A stretch of DNA of 26,440 nt from Guillardia theta CCMP2712 (taxonomy: Eukaryota; Cryptophyceae; Pyrenomonadales; Geminigeraceae), in the NCBI RefSeq assembly GCF_000315625.1, contig NW_005434633.1, positions 524,346 to 550,785 of the forward strand, in the 5' to 3' direction. Under the pieces are notes generated by a model. The model was given only the letters and a program-made list of their open reading frames with translations. It was not told where the DNA came from and did not search any database. Below are positions 1 to 9,470 of this stretch, in pieces; position 1 is the stretch's first letter, and each line of letters opens with the position of its first letter. The position numbers and the translations under genes are program-made.

Positions 1-10
1 TCTCCCTCAC

Positions 11-2605
11 CTTGGAATGCTCCAAGTGTTCTTCTTCCTTTCTTGAGGCTTTCTTAGCGTATATGAGAACCAATCTCAACGATCCGGCTGCTCCTCCTCC
101 TCCCCCGCCCCTCCCTCCCCCTCCCCCTCCTTCAATGTTGACGTTGTGCCATGCATCGACCTTCCAAGAGGAGCGAAGGAGGTGGGGGAGAGAAGTCAGA
201 TGAGAAGTCAGAAAAGGAAGAACAACGGTGAGTAGACAAGGAGGAGGTGGAGGAGGTGGAGGAGGTGGAGGAGGTGGAGAGGGTGGAGGAGGTGGAGGTG
301 GAGGTGGAGGTGGTGGTTGAGGAGGAGGAGGTGGTGGAGGATGTTAATATGGGTGCAAGCAAGAGGTTGAGCAAACAAAATGGCAGATAGGGAACTGACG
401 AAGAGGAGCAGAGGACGAGCAGGAGAAGGAAGGGAAGGAAAAGCGTGAGAGGAAGGAGGGGAAAGAGGGGAACAACGAGGGGAAGCAGCTAGTAGAAGCA
501 GCAGCAGCAGCAGCAGCAGCAACAGCTAGTGTAGCAGCAGCATGCAGTTCACCTCTTCGCCTTCCTTCAGAGACTCGATGTCTATTTCAACTTTACCGAA
601 GCAAGAGCCATCAAGGCGAAGGGAGGAGAGGTCGTGAAGCTGGTACAAACATATGAGAAGAAAATGAATGATCAGACAGGGAAACAACAGGAGAAGACAA
701 ACAGGAGAAAACAAACATGAGAAAACAAAAACGTTGAAACAACACTCCGGATCGCACGGATTCACTGTCAATACCACCACAACCAACTCATCGATCATGA
801 GACAACTCAAAACATGTGCTGCACGCAGAGCTCCGCACCACAACTCTCACATCACATCAAATATCCTCCCTCCTCCTCACCTCAATCGTGATATTCCTCA
901 CTCCGTAATCGATATCAAGAGCAACCGGATGGTTCCATACAGGGTTTGACCCTCCTCTTCCCTCTATGACCATCTTGCTCCTCCCAGCCTTGACTGCCAG
1001 CGTCGTCTCCCTCCTCCCCGTCTCCTTCTCCACAGGAATGTCCCTCGCTGCGACCACTATCACCTCCAAACATCCGATCCCCTTGGCATCGTTCATTTTC
1101 ATTTGGTGAACGTTCCTATGAGGATAATTGAGCTTCAGCCGAGGAGCACAGAGCATGTGCGTCAGTAGCCTGATGCTCGCCGCAACCTCCCCGTCCTCTC
1201 CTCGCAGCTCGTACCATGCCGCATGCGGCTGATGGAACATGTCAGCGAGGACAAGAGAGGTCTGCGCGACGACGGCGTCTTGCTTGCGCTGGTCCAGAGA
1301 AGAGCTCTTCCTCTTCACTACCACCTGGACAACCTGAGCATCCGCCTCGAGGTCGATAAGGAAGGGAGAATTCCAGGTAGGGGAGCAGAGGTGCTGATCC
1401 ACATACGTGTACGTCCTTGTCTCGTTGGTGAGGAGCTCAATGAAGAAGGAAGACGATTGCTGCTCCCAGTAGGAGGAGGAGACTATGCTCGCTGCAAGGA
1501 CTACAATAGAGCAGGCGCCTCTGCCGGAGGAAGCCCTCTCCTCCTTGACCTTGAGAACATCCACACGGGGTACCTCAACCTTCATCGATGACCTCTGAAA
1601 GAGGTTCATAGCTACCCGCAGCACAGCTTGCCTCCTGTCATTCCACCTCCTCCTTCCATCCCGCAAACGCAAGATACAGCACCGCTGCACCTCCTCTCCC
1701 GCAGGCAGCTCGTCGATTCGTATCATGCAAGTTCCCACAACCCTGTCGCCGTCCTGCCTCCTCTCCTTAACGTCTATCTCTATCATCCCGGGGAGCTGCT
1801 CGTATGCAAATGAGAACCTCTCGTTCCAGAATGGCGACGAGCTCTTCTTCATCACTCTAGAGGTGAAACTCTCTCCTCCTACTCTCACTTGAGCATAACA
1901 ATCCATGTTGCCGCTGCTGCTGCTGTGGCTGCTGCTGCTGTTGTGCGTGTGGTTGTGGGAGTTGTTGCCGGCAAGGCTGATGTTTTTTGTGCTGTCTTGT
2001 ACTGAGAAGAAGTTTTGTCCTCCAACAACAGACACTTCAATGAATCCTTTCCCCTGCTCTGCCAGCTTTTTCAACATCCTCTCGTCTGGGACAGACCTCG
2101 GCATTTTCGACTTGAACATATCATTCAGCTTCTGACCATCCACGTGCTGTACCGACAAGCAAATGCCGCAACCCACTTCACCCTCAGAGGATAATGAAGA
2201 TGTCGAGCTAGTCAGTTCAAACCATCTCTCCGAAGTCAGCTCTGCACGGAGGTCGGAGAGGCTAATGTTGCATTCGCCTGCCTTGTCTCCGTTGCCGTCC
2301 TTGTCAACCTGGTGGAGAGAGACTGAGAGGGTCGGGCTGTCGTCGCCAACCATGTCAAAGAAGAATATCTCGTTCCATTCCGGGCCGGAGCTGGTCAGCC
2401 TGGTAGAACTTCGATGACGCTGAGAGTCATAGTGAAACTCAGCGTACGTCAGAGGGTTCTTGCTGATTGACGAGGCGAGGTTGGCCTGGTGGAGCTGAAC
2501 AATGAATGAGACTCTCATCGATCGCTGAGTCAAGCTGCGATGCTCTCTGCAACTCTCTCCAAAGATAGAGATGCGCCGTATCACTCCAGGGGGCGATGTG
2601 TACAA
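11..2605 (-). CDS. Multi-C2-domain protein, 3' part beyond left edge
   Basis: Three exons are seen on the minus strand: 2605-881, 639-553 and 160-11. The introns are 880-640 (GTGAGG...CAG) and 552-161 (GTGAAC...AAG), both phase 0. A further donor (AAG|GTGAGG) sits at position 10, so the gene continues off the left edge. The protein is a chain of C2 beta-sandwich domains. Numbered from the Met at 2605, they lie near residues 30-150, 187-325, 362-470 and 512 onward. Each shows the C2 pattern of a leading LxVxVxxAxxL strand, a P-x-W-N-E/S/H core strand and an acidic end strand. The fourth domain is completed only by splicing: exon 2 supplies GKVEIDIESL and exon 3 supplies the closing W plus GSLRLVLIYAKK, with a poly-Gly loop between them. 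The family usually binds phospholipid, often with Ca2+, but few Asp ligands are obvious here. The start at 2605 is the longest; the Met at 2518 directly before the first strand is equally plausible. Family call is firm, function unknown. Confidence 0.8.
238..345. repeat. GGA/GGT trinucleotide-rich repeat inside C2-gene intron 2
   Basis: An imperfect (GGAGGT)n tract on the plus strand, interrupted at several places. It lies inside the predicted 392-nt intron of the C2 gene, where the sense strand reads TCC/ACC and could help form the polypyrimidine-rich 3' part of the intron. Reading frames through it are pure Ser/Thr or Leu/His repeats, so they are not treated as protein. Confidence 0.8.
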
Positions 2606-2836
2606 TCCATTCGTGGAAAATCTTTCATGCGACCACGGCGATTGTCCATCCTCTCATCTCATCTCATCTTGTGACCTTGCCTCTTGCTTCCCGGATATCC
2701 TCTCCTCTCCTCTTCTGTTCCTGTCTCTCCTACCTCCTCCTCACCTCCCTCCTCCTCACCTCCCCCCTTGTCGCTCCTGCTCACTTCGCCTGCACACCCA
2801 TTCCTCCGTCGCCCCGGGCAGTTGATCTTGACGATG

Positions 2837-2957
2837 TTCTAGATTTGTTCTAGATTTGTTCTAGATTTGTTCTAGATTTGTTCTAGATTTGTTCTAGATT
2901 TGTTCTAGATTTGTTCTAGATTTGTTCTAGATTTGTTCTAGATTTGTTCTAGATTTG
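2837..2957. repeat. Perfect 11-bp tandem array, 11 copies
   Basis: The unit TTCTAGATTTG is repeated eleven times without a mismatch over 121 bp. It lies about 230 bp upstream of the C2-gene start. The period is near one helical turn, so a given face of each unit recurs on almost the same side of the DNA. Each unit contains CTAG. No protein is proposed across it. The perfect identity suggests recent expansion. Confidence 0.95.
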
Positions 2958-3090
2958 CTACTCCAATTCTATTCTATTCCGTTACGATTCGTTGGTCGGA
3001 AGTGAAGAGCCGCCATGGGCCGGCGATACGGGCTAATGGTTGAGACGCATGTGATGAAATGAACAGAGACAGAGAAAGAGAGAAGGAAAG

Positions 3091-3170
3091 ATGCAGCCAG
3101 GCAGCCAGGCAGCCAGGCAGCCAGGCAGGAAGCTAGGCAGGCACAGGCAGCCAGGCAGCCAGGCAGGCAG

Positions 3171-3218
<48 letters not shown>
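3091..3218. repeat. GCAGCCAG octamer and AGGGAC hexamer arrays
   Basis: Two adjacent simple arrays. From 3091 to about 3170 there are imperfect copies of an 8-bp unit (GCAGCCAG, interrupted by GGAAGCTAGG and GCACAG). From 3171 to 3218 there are eight perfect copies of AGGGAC. ORFs through them encode only GT or LS/CL repeats. The surrounding sequence to about 3690 is purine-rich and shows no coding signal. Confidence 0.9.
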
Positions 3219-3219
<1 letters not shown>

Positions 3220-3769
3220 GAAAAAGGGACAGGGGGAGAGGCAGCGACAAAGAGATGGAATGAGACAGCACAAGAGATAGGACTATAGAAATCAGAGGTG
3301 CACTGACAGCGGCAGGGACAGAGAGAGGGACAGAATGGAACTGAACTGAACAGGATAGTCGATCATGCTCAAGACGCAAAGGAATAAGAAGGAATCTGTG
3401 GTGTTTGGGAAAGGAAGATTCCGGGAGATTATGACAGGGTATGGGGGGATCAGAAACTCTTGTTATTTCATGGCTAGGGGCAACACAGGAACGAATGATT
3501 GAATAATCCTTATGGTGATGGGGAAAATGCTCGTCGAGTGAATTTTTAACCATGACATAGTGTTGGAGTTTATGAAAGCATTGGTTTTGAAATGAGATAG
3601 TAACGGAGAGAAAGAATGTGAGGCTGGGTTGCAGCTGTTGCCTTGAAACACAGGTGGGGGAGGCGGGTTTGAGGGGGAAGAGGGGAGATGTCAAGTTACC
3701 GAGATCAAGCTGCACAAACTTATCTGCGTCATGTTCGAGGGGTGTTGGCTGAAACATTTTGGTTCGCAG

Positions 3770-3979
3770 ATGATTCTGTCGTCTTTGAATCAGTGCAACG
3801 CTCGCCTCCTGAGCGTGGGCGGCACTTGCGCCACTGACGCCAACTCCATCTATGCCAACATCCTCGACCCGAAATTCAGCAAGACCGAGCTCATCAACCA
3901 TGGCGACTACAAGACTCATTCGCAGCTTGTGTGGGAGAAAGAGCAGGCGCAGGCGGCTGTACACCATCACTTCTCGTAA
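3770..3979 (+). CDS. Orphan C-terminal exon or gene fragment, unrecognised
   Basis: The stretch opens after a good acceptor (GGTTCGCAG|ATG) and runs 69 codons to TAA. Its codons prefer G or C in the third position, unlike the flanking sequence. The peptide is non-repetitive and begins MILSSLNQCNARLLSVGG; further on it contains NSIYANILDPKFSKTELI and ends AQAAVHHHFS. In-frame sequence extends upstream through a possible second Met at 3731 but becomes less protein-like. I find no partner 5' exon on the plus strand back to the C2 gene; that interval is repeat or purine-rich DNA. It could be the last exon of a gene whose 5' part lies across a large intron, a degraded copy, or an intronless short gene. 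I do not recognise the family. Confidence 0.4.
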   Translation: MILSSLNQCNARLLSVGGTCATDANSIYANILDPKFSKTELINHGDYKTHSQLVWEKEQAQAAVHHHFS

Positions 3980-4275
3980 TCATTGTGCTGTTTGATGTTA
4001 GACAAGACGGCGAGCCTTCATGAATTGACCGACAGTGTAACCGCTCTGTATCCACTCTCATTCCCGGGGCCCTGAGTCGACTCGGAGCCTCCGCCAGCCG
4101 TCCGATCAGCGAGTTCAAGAAGACGATACTACTGATACCGGGCGGATCCGATCAGAGTACGGTCGATGGCTGGCACCCGGTGACTGACGGTGACTGAAGC
4201 CGCACCGTAAGCGGCAGCACTGCGGCAGGCACCATGACCGGCGCCCCAGCTGAGCGGCCGGCTAGGCGGTGGCCG

Positions 4276-4293
4276 GGCCCGCCCCTGCGGGCC
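4276..4293. other. GC-rich hairpin in an unusually GC-dense patch
   Basis: A 7-bp perfect stem (GGCCCGC / GCGGGCC) with a 4-nt loop CCCT. It lies within a GC-dense patch from about 4225 to 4305 that also contains GCGGCCGGC and CGGGGGCC. The patch ends abruptly at GAATTCGCCTT (4303-4313), after which the DNA becomes AT-richer. No gene is seen from 3980 to 4385. Confidence 0.6.
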
Positions 4294-4410
4294 GCGGGGG
4301 CCGAATTCGCCTTATACTACTGAGGTAATTTGTAACGGTTGTAACGGAAATGAGCGGATGCGCCTCCGAGCTTTTTACTCGAGCAGTGTTGCAACGCGCA
4401 CGTGATGCTG

Positions 4411-4990
4411 ACCCCTACCCCCTCTGTAGAACCATGCAGGAATTTCTACCCCCTCTAATTCCTATCGTGAAAAAAAGTACAGCACCGGTGTCTTGATTTT
4501 GAAGTGAAGTTATGACTTGATGAGGGGTATTTGAATAACCCCACCCCCCTCTATGAATACTGAATCTCCACTACCCGCCAATGTCAGCATCGTGCGAGAG
4601 AAATGGTGAAAACTTTGCGATCCTATTTGAGCCCCACCCCCTTGTTTGACAAGTCCCATAGTACCCCACCCCATCATAAATGAACCCAAAGGAATATTAC
4701 CCCTCCATTGTAGTACAAAAATTCAGACGAAGACTACACATTGATGACCCACCCCTATTGATTCAAAGCTACATTTGAATACCCTACCCCCTCTAGATTT
4801 GACTGCACACGCCTCTAAAGCTCAACTGATGGGATGAATCCCTCGGGTGGTAGGTGGGATGTGAGCGAAATATGGGTGGGTAGGGTGATAAATCCAGGGT
4901 AGGGATCCAAGATACTAGATTCTATATGAGAAAAGAGTGATATTTTCTGGTCATATACAGGGGTATCATTCAAAATAAGGGGGTACTTGA
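4411..4990. repeat. Degenerate TACCCC-motif block with strand switch
   Basis: Between 4411 and about 4800 the plus strand carries many runs of the type TACCCC, ACCCCACCC and GACCCACCCC, spaced irregularly every 20-50 nt and often near an ATTTGAATA-like word. From about 4836 to 4990 the same words occur in reverse complement (GGGTGGGTAGGGTG, AGGGTAGGG, GGGGTATC, GGGGGTACTTGAA). The block therefore has a C arm and a shorter G arm meeting near 4820. It lies upstream of the peroxiredoxin start at 5087. ORFs through it are short, and no gene is called here. A similar C-only block is present at 9471-9845. Confidence 0.75.
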
Positions 4991-5086
4991 ATTCCATGAG
5001 GGGTTCGATAGAAAGGGAAGGGTGGGGTGGAACGGCCTCTGATTATAAAGCTCGTTGCTCGCTGCCATCGGCCTCCGATCGTTGCC

Positions 5087-5812
5087 ATGCACGCTCGTTG
5101 TCTGTTCGTTCTCCCGCTCATCGCCTCCTCCTCCGCCTTTCTCGTCTCTCCATCCCTCCCCTCCGTCTCTCCCTCCTCCCGACTCGCATCTCTCCCGAGA
5201 TCCCGAGTCACTGCTAGCCTCCTCTCTGATGAGATCAGCGGCCTTTCTAGAAGGGATTTTTTCAAGGACACTAGCGCTATGGCGGGGGTGAGTGCTATCA
5301 CCATTGGCACACTCGGGTTTGAGGTTCCTTCCTCCTTTGCTGAAGGCCTCCCCAGCGTGAATGCACCGGCGCCTGACTTCCTCCTTCCTTCGAACGAGGG
5401 CAAGGACATCGGTCTGAAGGATCTCAAGGGCAAGTGGACTGTGCTGTACTTCTACCCCGGAGACTTCACCTCTGGCTGTACTATCGAAGCCAACAACTTC
5501 GAGAAGGCTTCTGCTGACATCCGCGCTCTCGGCGCCGAGATCGTTGGCGTCAGCGTCGACTCTGTTGAGAAGCATCTTGACTTCGCCAAGAAGTATGGAC
5601 TGTCCTTCCCGCTCCTCTCCGATCAGGGAGGCAAGGTGTCACAGCTCTACGGGTCCGCGCTCCAGATCCCTTTCATGGGGTCGTTCTCCAACAGGCAAAC
5701 TTACATCATCGATCCCTCCGGCAACCTCCGCTGGGTCTTCACGGATGTTCAGAGCCGCCTGAACAAGCACGCCGATGAAGTGATCGCGAAGCTGAAGGAG
5801 CTCAAAGCCTAG
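5087..5812 (+). CDS. Peroxiredoxin Q-like, thylakoid-lumen targeted, single-Cys
   Basis: A 241-aa intronless protein of the AhpC/BCP/PrxQ thioredoxin-fold family, which reduces peroxides. The first ATG of the open frame is at 5087. Residues 1-17 form a signal peptide ending ASSSA before Phe18, the usual signature for entry into complex plastids. A basic/Ser-rich transit stretch follows. SRRDFF (54-59) plus a hydrophobic stretch ending near SFA (83-85) forms a Tat-type lumen signal. The mature domain has FYPGDFTSGCT with peroxidatic Cys131, Thr128 and the conserved Arg in SNRQTYIID. Canonical PrxQ has a resolving Cys five residues after the peroxidatic one; here that position is Asn (CTIEAN), and no other Cys exists in the mature part. 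It would therefore need an external thiol partner. Family, targeting order and residue loss are seen directly; lumen location is inference from these signals. It is convergent with the ankyrin gene. Confidence 0.93.
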   Translation: MHARCLFVLPLIASSSAFLVSPSLPSVSPSSRLASLPRSRVTASLLSDEISGLSRRDFFKDTSAMAGVSAITIGTLGFEVPSSFAEGLPSVNAPAPDFLLPSNEGKDIGLKDLKGKWTVLYFYPGDFTSGCTIEANNFEKASADIRALGAEIVGVSVDSVEKHLDFAKKYGLSFPLLSDQGGKVSQLYGSALQIPFMGSFSNRQTYIIDPSGNLRWVFTDVQSRLNKHADEVIAKLKELKA

Positions 5813-5853
5813 ACTGTTGTCACATGTTCTCTTGTACATAAACGATAATTATT

Positions 5854-5931
5854 GTTTCACAACATGCTTGCTCCTCTGTACACTGAATTATAGTTTCATA
5901 ACATGCTTGCTTCTCTGTACACTATATCATT
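5854..5931. repeat. 39-bp near-tandem duplication between convergent genes
   Basis: Two copies of a unit starting GTTTCAcAACATGCTTGC and continuing TcCTCTGTACACT lie head to tail (starts 5854 and 5893), differing at a few positions. A shorter third trace follows (TTGTTACATTACACG). The copies occupy most of the 149-bp interval between the peroxiredoxin stop (5812) and the ankyrin stop (5962), so they probably belong to one or both 3' UTRs. TGTACA words recur and may be relevant to 3'-end formation. Confidence 0.8.
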
Positions 5932-5961
5932 GTTACATTACACGTTTGCCTCAACTGAGCA

Positions 5962-8900
5962 TCAGTATCCGTCTGAGTCTTGGAACAAACTCATCAACTT
6001 GTTCATGTTTCCTCCCCCTTCCTGTGCACACCAGGAAGCCGGCTGCGAGTCAGCATCTGCTCCAAAGGGAAGCAAGCTCGTATCCTCTTCGGTGTCGAGC
6101 CAGGCAGGAGCATTCCCTCCCTCTAGCCAGTGAGGGACTCCGGGGATCGCTCGGTCCCCCCATGGCGGCTGCTGGGTAAGGTCGTCTTGGCCTCTGTCGT
6201 CCTGCTGGTCCCACGTTCCCGTCGTGTTGAAGCTCGAGAAGTTGAGACCTGAGAAGAAGCTCTCAAGCTTCTCCTCGTAGCTGGGGTGCTTGGTGAACTC
6301 TCCTTGGACCTCCCGGCCCACGTCGTCTAGAAACATCACGTTCAGGGCGAAGAAGGAAGGCAGAGAAGGGAAAGAGGAGGGCGAGGGCGAGGGCGAGGGC
6401 GAGGGCGAGGGCGAGGGCGAGGGCGGGCAATGGAAGATACCAACTTCCACCAACATCTCTGCTCTGGCGGGCTCGTGCAGGAAGCTGTCAGAAACTCTCA
6501 GCGCAAACTCTCCCCGATCTCCTCCTAGTTGCCTGCAGCCGAGGGCAGACAGGGTGGAAACAACCTCCTTGTGGCCCCCTGAGTGCGCCCAGTGCATTGG
6601 AGACCATCCCGCAGCATCCTGCCTTACCCTGAGAAGAGGCAACAGCCTCACCCGCCCACCTTGGACATCGGGTCGCTTCCTGCCCTTATCAGCAGCTCTA
6701 GGATGTGCCTGATCTTAACCACGGGTGAGTTGATACCTCGTCCCCACAGGGGTTGCAGAGCAAGACGTGCGTATACCCTTGCCCCTTCCTCGCTGCAAAG
6801 TGCAGGGCAGAGTTGCCGAAGTAATCCCTCCCGTTGGCATCGGCCCCGGACCCTGCCGGCAGGTCAGCAGGCTGGCTGGCTGGGTCCTTGGCTTCGCACA
6901 GAGAAGGAAGTCGACTAGCTGCGTGTGGCCGAACTCGCATGCCAGGTGCAGCGCAGTCGCGTTGAAGACGTCTCGGGCCAGCACGTCTCCTCCTGCCTTC
7001 ACCAGCGCCTGAGAGCAGCCCAGATGGCCGTTGCCTGCGGACCAGTGCAGAGCCTGAGGACCGTCGGGGTGAGAGAGGGACGGGGAGGGACAGCAGGGCG
7101 CCTGACCGTCTTGCCGCTCCGATCGCAAGCCTTCACATCTGCTCCTGCAGCAAGCAGCGTCTCCATCATCTGGGCGAAGGATCGGAGTCAAATCCTCCTC
7201 CCCCCCCCTGCTCTGCGTACTTGCTCGTTTCCCCTGGAGGCGGCGAAGTGCAGGGCAGAGCAGTCGGAAGCATCCACGGCGTTGACATCAGCTCCTGCCT
7301 CCAGTAGAAGTTTGACGACGCTGGTATGACCGTTCATCACAGCCTTGTGCAACGAGGTTCCCTGTTGCTCATCCCTTGCATCGACGTCTTCTACAAACTT
7401 GAGAAGCAGGGACAGTGTTCTGTTGTATCCCCTGTAGGCCGCGAAGTGCACGGCAGAGCAGTTGAACCTGGCGGCAACGCGTCATGCTCTCACCCAACGC
7501 CGGAAAGACCGAATCACCTGTCTCTTGCATTCACGTTAGCCCCCAGCCCGATCAGACATTTGATCTGGTGGAAAAGTGAGAACGTGCTGGTTACAACTCA
7601 ATTCCCAGCTCACAGTTTCCTCGCATCCCTGCCAAGCCGCAAACATCAGAGCTGTCCTGTTGTCATGATCCACCAAATCGATCTCTGTGCCGTGTTTGAA
7701 CAATCGCCTGATCACCCAGAATTTGCCATGGCTGGCAGCCACATGGATGGGGCAACGACCGAAATCATCCCTCGAGTCGATTTTTGCACCATTCTTGTAC
7801 TGCCAGTGGAGCGGAGAGGAGGATGAAACCACAGAAAACTGTCAGAACAAGAGGAAGCAAGGGATCGGACCGCGGCCTCACCAGCAATCGAATCATCTTG
7901 TTGTTCCCACTATGAACGGCGTAATGCATGGCGGTCCTGCCCCGGTTGTCCACCCACTCGACAACATTCTTCTTCCTGCGATCGCCGTGTGTGAGATGCA
8001 AACCATTCTGAGCCGTTGCTGCGCACCTCGAGACGAACTCCTTGGCAAGCTCTACGTCCTCTTGAGATACGGCTTTCAACCACTCCCACAAGGACAGGTC
8101 GTCTTCAAGAATCGATTCTGAATGGTTCACCAAAGGCAAAGGATCTGCATGCTCTGCAAACACAGCAATGTTAGTGTCTGAGTTGAGCGGAATGAGAAGG
8201 AGAAAACCTTCTCTGGATATGCCCACGGTCGAAAAAGTGCTTTCATCCGCTGTCTCGACACCCTCCGTCTTGTCCTCGCCCTCCTTAGGGTCATCGACTT
8301 CAATCTTCGCTTGTCTCGCCTGTAAGGACGAGGAGTTATCAATGAGTCTTCTACCTCCTGCACAATCTTTACCAACTCCAGACAAGAAATTCCTTGCTTG
8401 TCAACAGCTGAGATGTTCGCGCCATGGGCGATCAGTTTATCAGCCGCGTACCTGGTATTTCCATATCACCGTCAAGGTGATCTAGAATCTTTCAGCGACC
8501 TCTGGCGACACATCAGCGCTAGATGCAGCGGTGTGTGCCCAAAGTCGTCTTGCAAGGAAGCATTGCTGCCAAAGTGTAGCTGGAGCAAGGGCAGATCAGG
8601 ATTCAAAAACAGGGCGAGGGGATTCGTATCACCAAGCACTCCACCGTGTTGGTATGGCCGGCTTCTGCAGCCAGATGCAGCGCCGTCCGTCCTCTAGCGT
8701 CTCGAGCCGAGACGTTTGCATGCAGCTGGATCAGTCGGTCTACCGTCTTGCTGTATCCTCGCAGGGCCCCTGTACGAACGGATCAGGGCCGAGTGAGGAG
8801 CGATGGGTAGCCAGCTCTCACCCATCATGAGGGGAGTTAAGCCTTCCCCGTTCCGACACTCGACAGAGACACCTCGAGCAAGAGAAGGGATCGCCCAGTA

Positions 8901-9455
8901 ATGTCCGGAAGACGCAGCATCCAGAAGTGCCTCCTCTACCCCTTCCCTGTCATGGCCATTCCTGGGAGGCGAATGGCCCGAGCTGCTCAAGGAAGCAGGC
9001 GAGTGCGGCACCTTGCCCACTGGATTCTCAACCCTGTGGCTGCTCGAAACCCGCCGGTAAGCTGAAGGCTCCTGCCTCCGGGCCTCGTCAGAGCGTTTTC
9101 CTCCTCCATTCAAACGTCCGACGAGAATTCTAGATGTCGTACGCCCGCATGCCATGCTTCTCGCTCCTCCGAAACAATCTACTCCGTGATCGTATCTGTG
9201 CGAGCCCATGGCACATCCGCGCATCTCCTTCAGCCTGTGACGCGTCGATGCAGGGTCGTCCTCAGGGTTTTGCGCGATGTTCGGGAGGAGAGGAGAACGG
9301 CTCGGCCTGCCCTGAGAAGCTTCTGCATCATGAAGGTGCCCTGGGATCTCGGCGACAATTTGTCTCATGGAGGAGAAGCCGCCATGAGGGGCGTCGCCTC
9401 CGCCATCAGCCATGAGCCAGCAGCCGCTGATCAGCAATAGCGCCCATTGCGCCAT
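5962..9455 (-). CDS. Ankyrin-repeat protein with signal peptide, ~15 exons
   Basis: The spliced product is 892 aa. Exons are 9455-8822, 8769-8633, 8579-8500, 8451-8373, 8319-8208, 8153-7882, 7799-7614, 7564-7518, 7467-7221, 7169-7107, 7053-6900, 6852-6777, 6708-6660, 6618-6441 and 6326-5962. All introns are GT-AG with matching phases, mostly 41-68 nt. The start at 9455 was chosen because MAQWALLLISGCWLMA is a good signal peptide; an ATG at 9494 would add residues read from the C-rich spacer. About 15 ankyrin repeats follow a Ser/Arg/Gly-rich N-terminus, with clear cores such as GRTALHLAAEAGH and GTSLHKAVMNGH. An acidic insertion sits mid-protein. The C-terminus lacks repeats and ends LMSLFQDSDGY. 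Two in-frame introns (8207-8154 and 6440-6327) could instead be retained; the latter holds a (GAGGGC)8 tract that would encode Ser-Pro repeats. Ankyrin repeats mediate protein binding; partner unknown. Donor 6899 gives an unusual Trp at one repeat start. Confidence 0.85.
6377..6424. repeat. (GAGGGC)8 microsatellite
   Basis: Eight perfect copies of GAGGGC on the plus strand. It lies inside the ankyrin gene, in a segment bounded by a donor (GTTG|GTATC, 6440) and an acceptor (TTTCTAG, ending 6327). If this is an intron, the tract is its pyrimidine-rich body. If retained, it adds a 38-residue Ser-Pro linker without breaking the frame. Confidence 0.9.
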
Positions 9456-9470
9456 GCCGCTACTCCAACT

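Noticed and set aside
2969-3970. 333-codon minus-strand frame
   Set aside because: It is composed of SL, CLAA and LP repeats from simple arrays and antisense of the better plus-strand exon; no domain or codon bias.
8120-8400. Overlapping frames suggesting a frameshift in the ankyrin gene
   Set aside because: Short phase-matched introns (8372-8320 and 8207-8154) explain the frame changes.
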